From Entonaema liquescens (Eukaryota > Ascomycota > Sordariomycetes > Xylariales > Xylariaceae), in the NCBI GenBank assembly GCA_902805475.1, contig CADCSX010000003.1, positions 1,178,001 to 1,242,000 on the forward strand: a DNA stretch of 64,000 nt. Direction: 5' to 3'. The notes beneath the pieces are model-generated. The model worked only from the letters and a program-made list of their open reading frames with translations. It searched no databases and was not told where the DNA came from. Each line of letters starts with the position of its first letter. The first letter of the stretch is position 1. The position numbers were made by a program, and so were the translations under genes. Positions 1 through 12,716 of this stretch are shown here, in pieces.

Positions 1-1428
1 ACACGCATGGTGTCGGCGGGAATGAAGCCAAAGAAAATCCACGAAGTGAGCCACTTCGCAAATTATGTGGACGGACTTGCTAAGGATATTGCTACTGAAT
101 ATCGTAAGGAGATCACTCACTTTGTGGATTTCGGCAGCGGTCAGAACTACCTAGGAAGGGCATTAGCGACCCCTCCTTATAACAGACAAATTGTTGCTGT
201 GGAGGGTAGGGAGCACAACATTATCGGTGCCAAGAAGCTTGACATGCATGCAGGTGTTTCTGAGAAGCAAAAGGTCATACGAAACAAGAAGCTTTGGATG
301 CAAAAGCTCGATAGCATGCTTCCCGAGGATCAGCTCGACCAAAGAGCTTTGAAGAGAGCTGCTAATCCAGTAAAAGTCTCATCCGAGTATGTACCTGATT
401 TCAGGCCTCGAAGTGAGTTTGAGCCCATCTATACACTCGAGGAGGGAAAAGGCTTTATACGTTACGTCGAAGGGAGACTAGAGTCGGGAGATTTAACAGA
501 TGTCATCAACCAACTTGAACAAGAACCTCTCACTGGGGAGAAAGGACAAGGCGACCCTAACATAATGGCCATTTCCATTCATTCTTGTGGAAATCTATCC
601 CACCACGGCATACGCTCTTTAATTCTTAATCCAAGGGTTCAAGCCATTGCCATTGTTGGCTGCTGCTATAACCTCATGACGGAGAAGCTGGGCCCACCCA
701 CGTACAAGCTGCCGTATATGAGACCGAGTCTTCAAGCCCTTAATGGTCGTGTGGTCAGAGAATCTGAGAGGCGTGACCCACAGGGGTTCCCAATGAGCGA
801 TCACCTCTGCAATTATAAAGATATAGGAGTCCGTCTTAATATCACAGCTCGTATGATGGCTTGCCAGGCGCCACAAAATTGGACCGAAGCCGAGAGCGAC
901 GCATTTTTTACCAGACACTTCTACCGCGCCGTCCTACAGAAGATGTTTCTCGATAAGGGTGTCATCACTAAAATTCGTCATAACGAGGACCTTGCGGATA
1001 GCGAACAGAGCCCGTTCAACATGAGCACCAACCCAGTTATCATCGGATCACTCCGGAAATCATGCTATAAGAGCTTTGGAGCATACGTAAGAGGGGCGAT
1101 CAGTAAGCTGACTACCAATTCCGAGTATCACGAATATTGTGATATAATTAGGGAGAAAATGAGCGATGTCACGGACGAAGAGATTGCGAGATACGAAGAA
1201 GAATATGGCCCACGCAAACGGGAACTTAGCGCTGTCTGGAGTCTAATGGCATTCAGTGCTAACGTCACCGAGTCCTTAATAGTGACCGACAGGTGGCTAT
1301 TCTTGCGACAGAATTCTGAGCTAGTACAAGACTGCTGGGTAGAGACTGTATTTGACTATCATGAAAGCCCTCGGAACCTGGTCGTAGTTGGTATCAAAAA
1401 CCCGATCTCATGTCAGCTAGGTCCCTGA
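1..1428 (+). CDS. METTL25/RRNAD1-type methyltransferase, 5' partial
   Basis: The frame is open from the first base of the window and ends with TGA at 1426-1428, so this is the C-terminal part (about 475 residues) of a longer gene. The phrase GMKPKKIHEV near the start and the SAM-binding loop VDFGSGQNYLGRAL about 35 residues later are typical of the METTL25/RRNAD1 (Methyltransf_32) family, as is the later segment ISIHSCGNLSHHGIRSL followed by VGCCYNL. These proteins are SAM-dependent methyltransferases; family members are linked to ribosomal protein or rRNA modification, but the substrate here is not visible. The ATG at 7 is probably internal, because homologues have a domain before this motif; the true start lies upstream of the window. 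No frame break or intron is seen in the visible part. Confidence 0.85.
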   Translation, partial: TRMVSAGMKPKKIHEVSHFANYVDGLAKDIATEYRKEITHFVDFGSGQNYLGRALATPPYNRQIVAVEGREHNIIGAKKLDMHAGVSEKQKVIRNKKLWMQKLDSMLPEDQLDQRALKRAANPVKVSSEYVPDFRPRSEFEPIYTLEEGKGFIRYVEGRLESGDLTDVINQLEQEPLTGEKGQGDPNIMAISIHSCGNLSHHGIRSLILNPRVQAIAIVGCCYNLMTEKLGPPTYKLPYMRPSLQALNGRVVRESERRDPQGFPMSDHLCNYKDIGVRLNITARMMACQAPQNWTEAESDAFFTRHFYRAVLQKMFLDKGVITKIRHNEDLADSEQSPFNMSTNPVIIGSLRKSCYKSFGAYVRGAISKLTTNSEYHEYCDIIREKMSDVTDEEIARYEEEYGPRKRELSAVWSLMAFSANVTESLIVTDRWLFLRQNSELVQDCWVETVFDYHESPRNLVVVGIKNPISCQLGP

Positions 1429-4426
1429 TTTCGGTCTTCACCGAGCCGCGGCAACGCAAACAGCAACAATCAGATCGCACTTGACTGTCGTCACAACCCG
1501 GGCCCTCACAGATCCCGCGGCAACTAGGCCAGTTGTTTATCGTCAGCCCCGCCAGATCTCTTTTCCCGGGTAGCTTGGAGGTTGCCCTTCGCAGTAACTA
1601 GACAATCTGGGACGGTCATTGGACATCAACTAAAACTATGTCATGCATGAACCTGCATTGCGGGCCACTGTAAAGTTACCTATCTACAGATTGCGTCGAT
1701 CGGTCAAGCCATTCCTAGATGGAGGAAGTTTGTCTCGATGCAAGGCAGCTCGGGTGAGCGCATCGTGCCGAGGAATCTCAGTCAGATTTTTCACCGTGCT
1801 TTGCAGAACAGGTCGGATAGTCTGGCCATGAGGTTCTGAACAGCGAACCAAGCACAAGCTTACTATTTAGAAACCCTTGCTCTTCGATGACGACTTAATG
1901 CTACGTACTACCCCACGACGTGCCTGCAGAATAGGTATTCTCGACGCAATTAATTTCACCGAATGCCCCATCTCCCAGCTTGCTATCGTCGTCGGTTAAA
2001 GGTGGCATGTTCCCGCCACGGAGCTTGATGGCTGCCCTATACGGGAAATCGTCTAGGTAGGCTGGTTGGTAGCGCCCGAGTTATGGGGCCTTAACGAGAC
2101 TGGATGCGGTCTAGTTTCCATCATTTATGACGACAGTTATGTCTAAATTCATCTATCTTAGATCTGGTCAGGCCATCTAGCTAGCTCCTATTCGCCTTGC
2201 CTGTGACAGACTCGCGGGAAATCCCCGTGACCCAAAAGTAATTCGATCCTGGGTCTGACGACTGACTGGCACCATCGTAATTCGACATTTAGCGATTGAT
2301 TATGTATGGCACGGTCGCGGTAGGAACGCGAGTGGATATAGCGGGATGAAGGAAATTACGTGGGGTTGTCATGAACGAATATGATGGGTCGAGATTATGT
2401 TTAAGACGTGGTTACACTCGGCTCCGACTAGAGAACCCTAGAATCGGATCAAGCTTGACCAATTCAAACTGGAAAACGGGAGACGTGCTAATTGAATATC
2501 TAGTGTTGCGGTCAGAGGGAGCGGGCTTCTAAAAAAGCGGCATCTCTAGTCGAATATTCGACATCATATCACGCAAGTTATCCGTGATTAAAGTAAACCA
2601 GTGAGACAAGCTATATCGATATTATATATGCATCCGCCGTTTCGTTACGCCAACCTTAGACAAATGGCGTTACCTTGTTACGTGCGGTAGTGGATACACG
2701 GATACAATTATTGGTGACAGGATCAAAGAGAGACTCTTCGACGGGCAGCTCGAGATAGGAAAATGCGGGGCAAGCAAAGGGGTCCTCAAGGGTACCTTAT
2801 CCCTAGCCTCTCGCTCATAGGCTAGACGAGCTCAAGCTGCATCAACAACATATGCATTGGCGAGTAAATCTCCCCGACTCCAGGTACCGATGGATGGTCC
2901 TCTCGGCAAAGCCCGTACAGCTAGACCTACAACTAGACCTACAGCTTAGACCATTACATATATCCTACGACTCACTATCTATTCCCCTTCATAGAGTTGC
3001 ACTCCAGATAATGCACTCACCTGCATAGGACATCGTCTTCTACCTACCAGGTCGATCACACCTGCTGTGGTACAATGAATACAGGACCTCATCTAACGAG
3101 TCTGCAGTGGTATATTGCTTCACTCCCTCAAGACTTACCTAGGTATAGCGAGTAAATAGGAAGCGCAGGTCGCCCCTCTCGGGAGACATCATCATGCAGA
3201 AGAGTAAAAACTCCTTGCAGATAACCCTGGCAGGGTACATCTCTCGGTAATCCAAGACCCAAGGTCCAAGCTCCAAAGCGGACCCCCCACGCTAGACAGC
3301 GTTGCAAAGTTGCACTGTTATATAGAGTCGTCCTGCAAGATTCTCCCAAATCCACTTAGCTCCTCCCCGACGTCGACCACGCGCTATAGGAGCTGATGTA
3401 GGATGGCGCCGTACGTATATGATATGTCGAGAACGGCTGCATATGTTGCTCGGCCCCCTTCTGCACGCTATACAGTTAGCGGCTTGCCGTTTTGGAGCAG
3501 ATGGCGTGCATACGCGCATAGTGTTGTTGGTTTTGTGGCCAGGAACCTCAATCCAGGTTCGCAAAAGCCAAGTCTGTGTACTAAGTAAGTAAATTAACAC
3601 CATTCCGCAAAATACATAAGGTTAGACGCCCCTCGCCATTCACCTTACCGGTCGAACTCGGTCTGTTTGTAATATAATAAACAACCCCTTCCTCGGCGTT
3701 TCTAAGTCGTCGAGGATTCTGTCTCGACCCCCCCCTTACCTATAGAGATCCGCTCCTGGTCTGTTTGTAGCTTGCATCAACTTGCATCCGGGGGCGATAA
3801 ACCAGAGTCCACAGCGGCACCAAACCGCGCTTCCTATCAGTCCCAGTCTCCACGACCGTAACGGGCGTCGATCCTTGTGGAATCCTACTATCAAGTGGTG
3901 TCATGTCACGCTATCTGGGTTACCCGACGAAGTCGAAGCGTTAAAAGAGGCCCTCGCGAGGTCTTCTTTCTTCTATCAACCAACGGACAACCTATGTAGA
4001 GCTAGTCCCCTACGAGGTCTAGTCTCCATAGTACCTCCGATTGACAGCCCTATCGCGATTCCTATCTCTCGAAACCGGCCAATTGTTTTCTTTCTTTATC
4101 TTGGCTCCTACCTAGGGTCGAAGTCTATCTGTTGACTTTGTTTCTTTCGGCTTTTATTTCCCCTCCTTCTACCTATACTTTTTGATGTTCTCTGTTTTAT
4201 TGTCATTAAAGGATCTTTTGTTGGGACTTGACCTAACCGAGAACTCGAAATCCACGCCTAAGAAGAAACCAATCCACCAATCACAGCACGATTCGAGCCG
4301 GATCTCCGTGATAGGCTCTACTCTATCGGTGCATTTTAGGGGTCCTCTGACCCCCCGAAGATCGGGGTCGAACTGCTTCTGGCCATTGGTTGAGATCTAC
4401 AGCGTCACCAATGTGACATCGTCATA
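1429..4426. other. Gene-free stretch, 3 kb
   Basis: No convincing coding sequence is visible on either strand. Short open frames at 3128-3603 (minus) and 3782-4427 (plus) have no recognisable domain and no consistent splice pattern. The last few hundred bases must contain the promoter and leader of the CASTOR-like gene starting at 4427. A C-rich run lies near 3728. Confidence 0.6.
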
Positions 4427-5815
4427 ATGAATGCTCAGATATCATTTCTCGTAAGCTCCCCCTTAGTTCTTATCTTAGATTTATAAGATCGGAGCCCTCG
4501 TCGCAATGCGTCGGCAGATCATCTTTTTTACAGTTGTTGCAAGGTCAAGTTACGAACAATTCCTATGTGTAACACCGCCCAAGCAACGGTGACTGCCCAT
4601 ATTCTGGTATATCCTTCGATGCATGCGACAGAATGAGTCGCCAATGTCTCGCTAATATGCTGACTCGTGTAACTTTAGGATGGGACATTCCGCCTAATAC
4701 ACATCCCCTTACACCTGTATCCGAACTTTCTTCAACCCATATTACAGGTACTTCTTCCACAAGGTGATGATGATTCTCTCTGCAACGAGGCCGAAGGTCT
4801 CAGCATCGACAATAAACACGGGTTTCTCAACATAAGCATTACACCTGTTGAATGTTCGGTGGTTTGTCATAGTAGCTGGGCTAAAAATGTCTTTGAACCG
4901 GTCATTAAACGTCTTCCCCCAAATATCTCTAAGACGGTTACGATCTCGAAAGATACGTATCTAATCCTATCTGTAATAAGTGCTGGTATGGATGCGGGAA
5001 GCCGGGTAATGGACTTGACTTCACCCCTTGCGTTGGCGGGTGTACCTATCTTTTTCATAACCACTTACTATTCGGATTTTATCCTGGTTCCCAGCAAAGA
5101 TCGGCAAACGGTCGTGCAGGTGCTTCTGGCCCGGAACTTCGAGTTCGATAAGGACGAGTCGGCCTACGTATCGCCTAGTGCAATGTCCCATGTCCGCGGG
5201 AGAAGCCAAGGTAGCGAACCGCCATCAACACCGCCGCCATCTACCGTGGCGGAGTTACAAGTGCGCACGTTTGAGTTATTGAAAAAGCGCAATGTTGTTC
5301 CGTACATCAGCCCTTACCTCAGCTTAGTGCAATGTTCTGGTAGGGATCTGTCTCGGCTAGTTGATTATAGCCGCCGTCCGGCTTTGAGCAGACACCAGAG
5401 CGGGAATGGGCACCGACGGAGTTGGCTCGATAACGTCGATACGAAATTATATACAAGTCTGATATCGGTTCTAGCCAAGCAACCCCGGTTTCTATCAATT
5501 ACCTTGGCTCAGGAAGATCCACCGTCGTTACTACTGGATAGAGAATATCTTAGCGTTTTTGGAGATTCACTCGTCGGTGATACTGAAGGCGACCTAGTCC
5601 CTATATTTCTCGACCTTGTAAACCTCCCTCTGGAGGCCACGGGAATTGTTTCGGGCGTTGCTGGAAAGCTTATCTCAGAGATGGGAATGGAAGAGACAGG
5701 TGTCAGCAGCGAACTTTCATATCTGTCTACTGCACAAGCTGGCGCTGTTATCCTATCAAGCAAACAGTCGATGAGGGCCCTTGAGGTTTTGAAACCTCTC
5801 CTCTCCAAGGAGTAG
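4427..5815 (+). CDS. CASTOR-like ACT-domain protein
   Basis: Model: join(4427..4450, 4679..5815), 386 residues. Exon 1 is only 24 nt (MNAQISFL) and ends at a GTAAGC donor; the acceptor TTTAG at 4674-4678 continues in phase as DGTFRLIHIPLHLYP. The following text, FLNISITPVECSVVC near residue 55, then LILSVISAGMDAGSRVMDL and AGVPIFFITTYYSDFILV, matches the tandem ACT folds of CASTOR proteins, which in animals bind arginine and control GATOR2/TORC1. A second ACT region follows in the C-terminal half, ending with LSTAQAGAVILSS. The middle contains a low-complexity Ser/Pro linker. The start is supported because upstream frame 2 has a stop at 4676-4678 unless the intron is removed. Arginine sensing is an inference from the family; fungal members have not, to my knowledge, been tied firmly to this role. 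Confidence 0.82.
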
Positions 5816-7214
5816 GGGATGTAATACTTGAGCGAGAGGGGTGAAGGGTGGTGGTGTGTAGGATATTAACAGGCAGAGTAATACCAAGAGGGGGAGAAAA
5901 AGTTACAGGTTACGGACGGTTACGGAATCACGACGAGATGAAAATGATAGTTTCCGGACGCAAAAAAAACAACAACAACACTACGGCGTATTGTATGGAG
6001 CGGCTTGCATGGGCAGCATCTCGAGGTCTTCATCATCATCATCACCATCATCATCGTCATTAGTAGGTTTGGGTTTCAAAATCATCTCGCCCCTCCATTG
6101 TTGCATTATTTCAACCGGTGTCTGGCGGTCTTTTCTTTTTCGCGGGAGAGAGCATACGAGTTGAGCGAGGCGTATCGAGGCTTGCGCCACATTGGAGGCA
6201 GACGGAAAAGTGAGCAAACAGCGGCTTCCAGCTACCTGGAAACACGGCACAGACGGTGTGGATCTAATTGGTTACCTATATGGAAAAAGGAAAGGTTCGT
6301 GTGTATCTGTTGTGGCTGGGGATATTATAAGACATTCGCCAGATACTAGTCCTACGTGGTACGTATGTACAGGATGTTGCTATGTAATAGTGTAGATCTA
6401 CTAAAAAGTTGCATTTTTGAAGTAACGGATTTAGTCTTAGTGGGATTATTCGTTATCCCCCTTTTGTAGATGAGCATAATAAGCGTGCATATGTAAGAGT
6501 GAATCTTCAAATACATGTAGCAAGCCATAGTTAGCTCATACATAAGTCCCTCGAAGTCTCGACTCTAATACAGTGCTCTTTGTCATCAATGATAGAACGT
6601 GCCACAGTTTAGACTTTCTAAAGGCTAGTGAGAGAGACCCTGCATGGCTAGTACATACTACTAAGTTATGTACTTCACAATACTACACGGCACATACATT
6701 CATACCTGTATCCATTCTTTATAAGACTTGTCGCAATGATGTCATATGTACATTACCCCGTACATAAAATATGTAAGCTGACCCCTTTTAGCACGTTTAT
6801 TCGCTGTAAGAAGCTAAAAACAGAGATCCGGTGACCGCCTCCATTCAGATCCGCCCTCGCCCAAATATGTTCCTTGGCTGCGCTCCGATTGGACCGCCCG
6901 CCTGGGCCAAGTACGCAATCGACTTTGCGCCTGAGGCTAAACAGTGAGCGCGAAGGCGAGTCGAGTTCGAGTCGAGTCAGGAACCTCAGACTTAGTTTAC
7001 ACGGGTTGCTTGTCACTGGGACTGCGGAAATGCATGACCTTTGAAAAAAGGGCTTTTGTTATTGTCTTGAGGATGATGAACTTATTAATAATCTATTAGA
7101 CTTCAGATGCGAAATCGAACATTTTGTATGGCATACAGTGTTAAGAGGTAGATCAATAGTAAGCGGGTTAACTAGATATATATCCGCGTTGGGAATAAGA
7201 TTGGGGGCGACACG
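5816..7214. other. Intergenic stretch, 1.4 kb
   Basis: It holds a short CAT trinucleotide repeat at 6031-6060 and no supported gene. Small open frames around 5850-6400 on both strands are created largely by the repeat. The end is the promoter region of the sphingomyelinase gene; an inverted CCAAT motif (ATTGG) lies near 6889. Confidence 0.55.
6031..6060. repeat. CAT trinucleotide repeat
   Basis: Imperfect run of CAT/CAC/CGT triplets. It lies in non-coding DNA downstream of the CASTOR-like gene. Confidence 0.9.
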
Positions 7215-9539
7215 ATGCGACTTCTCTCCTTTCTCACCGTAGCATCGGTGCTCACCAACCGGGGCGTAACGGCCTATCTTGATCTCGCCGATGGATCCCA
7301 GAAAGTCCTCGGCCCCGGTGCAGAGGGAGCCTTCCGAGGTGGCTTCGACCCTAGTAGTATAGCCGCCAGTACGAGAGAAGATGCGCAGAGTCCCGCGTCG
7401 TGCGCGGCTTGCGAGGTACGATTTCACTTATACGGCCGTGATATCTAGATACGCTAACATAACATATATATAGGCAGTTCTCCTACAGCTCAAACTGATA
7501 GCTTCCGCCGGCGATGACTTCTTCATCCGTTCTATGACGGAGGTCTGCCAGCGATCAGGCGTATATACCACCCCCTTTCCTCATAGCTGCCCTTAAAACT
7601 ACCTACTGACTTCCCCTCCATAGGTCCAAGATGCCGACGTCTGCGCAGGCTCCATAGCTCTCGAGGGTCCTATCGTCGCACATAGCTTGCGCGGTCTCGC
7701 CATCGGTTCCCGGACGTCGCGGCTGATGTGCGTGTCTCTCATGGGACTGTGCCAGCCCCCTGAGGTTCTGCCGTATAACGTCTCGTTTCCGTCGCCGAAA
7801 AGCTTGGCTGGTAGACCACCGCCTAGTGGCTTGGAGCCGATGCAGGTGGTGCATTTCTCGGATATACATATTGATCCGCTGTATGTCGAGGGCGCGAATG
7901 CGAATTGTACGAAACCGATTTGTTGCAGGTGAGATCGCCCTGAATATTGTGATACATATTGCTTCTCCGGTATGGAGGTTTGGCTCGTACATATATCCTA
8001 AGTATAGTGTAAGCCGTACGCATTACGCGAGACGAAGGGATACATGACTAGATTCTACTTAACTACCTAAAGTACACTCGCTTACACCCCCACAGAGAAT
8101 ACACCGACGCTGACAAGCCTGGCTTTAACGATTCTCCGGCAGGACCATACGGGGAGCATACATGTGACTCGCCCCCCAGTCTGGAAGATAGTATGTACAC
8201 AGCGATCCAAGCCGTCGCGCCCAACGCCGCCTTCGCCATATTCACGGGCGACATCATCGACCATGCGGTATGGGACACGTCCGAAGCGCAGAATGCGTTC
8301 GGCATCGACGACGCTTACGGGCGCATGGCGCGCGCCGGACTACGCGTCTACGGCACGGCGGGGAACCACGAATCCTCGCCTGCGAACTCGTTCCCGCCTA
8401 CACCGGTCGACGGTAACGATAGTACTGAGGATAATAGCAATGCCGCGCAATGGCTGTACGATCTGCTCTCCGCAACTTGGTCGCGATGGATCGGCCCTCG
8501 AGCCGCAGCCACGACGAGAGAATTCGGCGCATACTCGGTACGGCACGCCTCTAGTGGAAACAGCGTAGGAAAGCTCCGTGTTATCTCGCTCAGTACGAAT
8601 CTGTACTATGGACATAATTACTGGTTATACGAGGAGCCCATGCAGAGAGACCCGAGCGGACAGCTAGCGTGGCTGGTAAGGGAGCTAGATGCCGCGGAGA
8701 AGGAAGGCGAGCGCGTGTTTATCATAGGACACATGCCGATGGGGAGTCGGGATGCGTTCCACGATGGGTCTAATTACTTCGACCAGATCGTGCGACGCTA
8801 CGAGGGAACTATTGCGGCCATGTTCTTTGGTATGAGAAGGATCCTAAAAGGGGAGAAAATAATCAAGTTATGAACCCATGCTAACCAATCTCCAGGCCAC
8901 ACCCACTTCGACGAATTCGAGCTCTCATACGCCGACAACTCCAACAAGTCTCACGCCAACGCACTATTAACATCTTACATCGCGCCCTCCATGACGCCTA
9001 TATCAGGCCACCCGCCTTCCGCGTCTACACCGTCGACCCCTCACCTTCGGCGTCCTAGACGCCACCACCTACATCGCCAACGCAAGCGACCCCTCCTTCA
9101 CATCTCCGTCCCCTTAGGTCCAAAATGGGAGAAGTACTACTCGGCGCGCGAGGCATACGGGCCGTTAGTCGGGACATCGGCAGGGCAGGAACTAGAAGAA
9201 CTAACCCCGCGTTCTGGCACAACGTAACTCTGGCCCTCGAGCGCAACGAAACGGCGTTTGCGGAGTACTTCTCGCGCCGCCGGAGGATGGGCGATGGGAG
9301 ATTGCGACGAGAAGTGTAGACGTGTCGAGATATGCAAGCTGCGGGCCGCGAGGGCCGAGGATAATTGTACGCCTCCTGGCTTGCGGTTAGATAGTGACGA
9401 AGAGGGAGGCAATGACCAAGCAGGAGGAGAAGATGAATGTGAGGGCTCGATTATGCGCGATACATTGTGGAATGCGGTAGGGAATGTGAATTCGCTGAGA
9501 CTGCTTGGAAAGTTGGCGGTTACAAGGGAATTATTATAG
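7215..9539 (+). CDS. Acid sphingomyelinase-like phosphodiesterase, frame-broken last exon
   Basis: Exons: 7215-7415, 7474-7560, 7624-7928, 8096-8829, 8896-9539. Each of the four introns has GT/AG ends and matching phase. The protein begins with a hydrophobic signal peptide and then a Cys-rich saposin-B-like region (SCAACE, VCQRSGV, DADVCAGS). A calcineurin-type metallophosphatase domain follows, with metal-binding motifs VVHFSDIHIDPLY, FTGDIIDH, GTAGNHES, IIGHMPMG and GHTHFDEF. Acid sphingomyelinases cut sphingomyelin to ceramide and phosphocholine outside the cell or in the vacuole. After 9000 the recognisable sequence jumps frame five times (near 9011, 9035, 9116, 9207 and 9290) while still reading as family sequence: AFRVYTVDP, FGVLDATTYIANASDP, GPKWEKYYSAREAYGPL, PAFWHNVTLALERNE and GDCDEKCRRVEICKLRAA. 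Four jumps are repaired by one extra C in a C run. This is either an assembly error or a very young pseudogene. Confidence 0.85.
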
Positions 9540-12500
9540 GAAATTTTTGGGATGCCTAGAATCGCAGTTCTCTTCGTATACTAATCGCACATAAACAAGT
9601 TAATATTCATCTAATTCCTCAGGTATAATTCGTTTCACCACTAGAAGTAGTATAATATCAGGCGGACTTTTCCAATCAAAGTGCTGTCCCTTGATGCAAT
9701 CTATCCACAATCCTGAAAGTACGAAGGACTTCCATTTTAGATTCGATAACGACAATATCAAATAGCTTAGTCATTGTACTTACGTTAAAACAATGGATTT
9801 TATTTGATCATAGTGGCAATTCTCTGTATTATGGCTTAATAAACTCCTGTGATGATGATGATAATGATGATGATGAGAACGTTTACGTCTATTGGGCATG
9901 TAGAGCTATCTGAAATACTGGAACTATTCTAGGTACCCCCACAATGTTGCTCCCGAAGTGCTCTGTTTGGTAACCTCCAGTGTAGGTTATAATAGCTGTT
10001 TCGACCTTTCACATCTTTAATAAGGATGACACTTGCGTCTTTTTGACAGATATTGCGCTGAATTGAACTGAATCCATACTGCGAATAATGCCCCTAAAGC
10101 GAGAGCTTCGAAGGTAAAATAACACTATGAGTTGTTTGTCAGCACGGGTTGCATTCATGATAATAACGCTTCTTGAGATGTCATCAAGGGGAAGCGTACC
10201 TTTGAATATGTGATGCGATACTGGCTGAACTTAAGACCCTCATCCGCTCCAGCCATAATTAGGGACCTAGTGTAGTGTCACACAAGTCCGGGAGGAGATG
10301 GAATCGGAAAATAATTATGTAGGTGTATGTCGGGGTAATAGGTAGTGAGTTTGAATAAAGTGTCCTTGACATATACATGCGCTCCGCTTCTTAGGGACTG
10401 GGTTGGCTTCTCGGATCTTTCGAGTTTTACGCCTTCTAACAGAGCCATCTCGTAGGGCCATCTGGTAAGGTGTCATGGTGAATCCCTCGGGAGTATAGCG
10501 CTTCTTGACAAGAGAATTGTACCCCTATCTCATTTATGTCGAGGGGCGTTTTGTCGAGTCCTCATATTTGCTGAAGTCCTTGACGGTTCGCGCTTAAAAA
10601 TAGACAGGCCTCTTCTGCAGCACTGTAAAGCTTTATATATATTAACCCGCTTGAGTCTTAAGACCGCAGGATAGGCAGGCATATTGGGGAATGGTAACCA
10701 GCCCATAGGTATAAGACCAGCCCCTATTTTCGACAACCCATGGTAAGTTTGGCTGTTTTCTTCCCTCTCGATTGTCGAAAATTTGCCGCTTATTAGCGAA
10801 GCAAATCATCCAGGCCTTTATTTTTGATATGAATAGTATGGAGATAAAGGTGTTATAGTGATTGCGATGAACTCCGAAATTCAGGAGTGTTGCTGTTTTC
10901 AACCCCCAGCCTTAAGGGTCCCCGGCTAGACTTTCGAGTAGCACCCAACACTGCCTTAGATAATTTTGTTGAAAATAGTTTTCAATACTTCTCATGGTGT
11001 TGTCATTGTCGAAATAGGTAGTGTGAGCGCAAGTGATGCAGGGGTACGGGAGTAGGTGTAAGTGCAGGCCGTGTAGTGGGCGAAGCATGGAGCCATAGTC
11101 CCAAAGGAGGAACAAGTGAGGCCTTCGACCTCGAAGGCAAGTCTTTGCAATAGAGCGTTAGTTGTGCATAATGTCAGGAATGCGCGACAGTAAATAGCGC
11201 ACGCGTAGACTGAGGAGAAGAGAGGAAGATGAAGTGCTCGGTGTTTTGATGAAAGGTTTCGCGTCTGTGAATAGGCGATGTACATTTGGATTTCGTAGAG
11301 TGGGAATAGGAAACAAATAGGAAATGAATAGGATGTAGAGTGTGTAGAGTATGTAGAGTGCGAGTTGTGAGGGTATGTGTGGAGGGAGAATCAAGATGTA
11401 TTACCCTTCCCAAAGGGCGGGCAAAGCAACGCGGGCGGCAAGAGTCACAATAAATTATCTGTGGAATGAAATGGTTTAACTTACTTTAGGACTTGAGCCA
11501 CGAATATGCTCTGAATAGGTATGCCATGTGGCGACTAAAATAGTAAATAATAGGTATAGGGTGTTTATGATAGTTGGGTTGTAGTTTGTGGTGTTGAAGG
11601 ATTGTAGATTAGGAAGTGGTTGTGGTTCTGGGCTAGATGTTATGAGGAAGAAATGTTGGTTAGGGTTAGGTCTAGAGGAGAAATTGTAGGCTCGATTTTT
11701 CAGCAGCACAAAGTAATTTTCAACTTGAGGTAGGAGTCGCCGGCATTCCTGCCGCTGTTAATGCTACCTGTGTGCCGGGTTGTGTGCCGGGGAGAGTGCC
11801 GGGGAGAGAAGGGGCGGCGCCGAAGGTAGTATTCTATCCTTCGAGGAAGGACCGGGGTCGAACACGTTGCTCCGTACCGTGTGGAAGGACCGCCATTGGG
11901 TAAGGTCCTTTGTGCTTCATGGAAGGTCCGACATAGGTAGTTAGTAAGTCGACTCCATTTCCACTTTATTGACTATGCTAAGCATGGTGAGTGCTTTGTG
12001 ATAGGATCACGCTATGTCATGAGGTAGTACAGGGGTTAGGATATACAGTAAACCGAATAACTATGGTCTTCCAAGGGTACTGAAGGAATTCACTGAGGTA
12101 CATGTGAGGATATTTACGCAGTCCGTGGGAGAGTGACTGACTCGAAATTATATTCACGGTATTCACAGTGCGGTTGGCCTGGTCTAGAAACATTGTGTTA
12201 GCAAGGGCCATTGGTGAGTAAAAGGGGGGGCTATCCCGGTGATATGATTTCGCAAACCCGCTAGTAAACGATAATAGGAAAGCATTCTGTAACGCGGAAA
12301 GAACGGTCAGGGTTGTGAGATGAACAACAATGGGATGATGAAGACTCGGTAAAGAAAGGACATCAAAAGTACCTAAGGCAAATGATATACCTAAATAGTA
12401 TTAAGTAGCTACAGACAACAGGGCTGCTATTCCTCCTTAAGTAGAGGGACACCGTAGTCAAGAGTTCCATTATTATGAGTAGGGGTTTAAACCATATTAT

Positions 12501-12716
12501 CATTATTTACCTCCACGAATCTGCACTAAGAGAATGTATTAAGTCTGGAAATAGAAGCTGGTGTGAAATGTAGGATACACTAGACAATCATTACCTCTAG
12601 CAACGGTATAATTGTTGAATAGATATCTCTAAAGAAAACAGCCGACGGGTTTAAAACCAACAGGCTCGCTTCTATGCGTCAACTAATCTATGAAGGCTAC
12701 CGTATTACGGCCCCCA
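9540..12716. other. Gene-free stretch, 3.2 kb
   Basis: No protein family, RNA gene or transposase fragment is recognised. It contains a GAT-type repeat at 9851-9876, and a GC-rich island around 11740-11830 with repeated GTGCCGGG units. Minus-strand open frames at 10530-11710 are low in complexity (Thr/Leu/His runs) and are not supported. Confidence 0.55.
9851..9876. repeat. GAT trinucleotide repeat
   Basis: Imperfect GATGATGATAATGATGATGATG tract in non-coding DNA downstream of the sphingomyelinase-like gene. Confidence 0.85.

Noticed and set aside
4859..5815. CASTOR-like gene starting at a GTG codon
   Set aside because: Conserved sequence continues upstream to 4679 and then across an intron to an ATG at 4427; GTG starts are not expected in fungi.
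8991..9320. Programmed ribosomal frameshifting or extra introns in the sphingomyelinase gene
   Set aside because: Five shifts in 300 bp, no slippery heptamers or splice signals, and a simple missing-C explanation at four of them.
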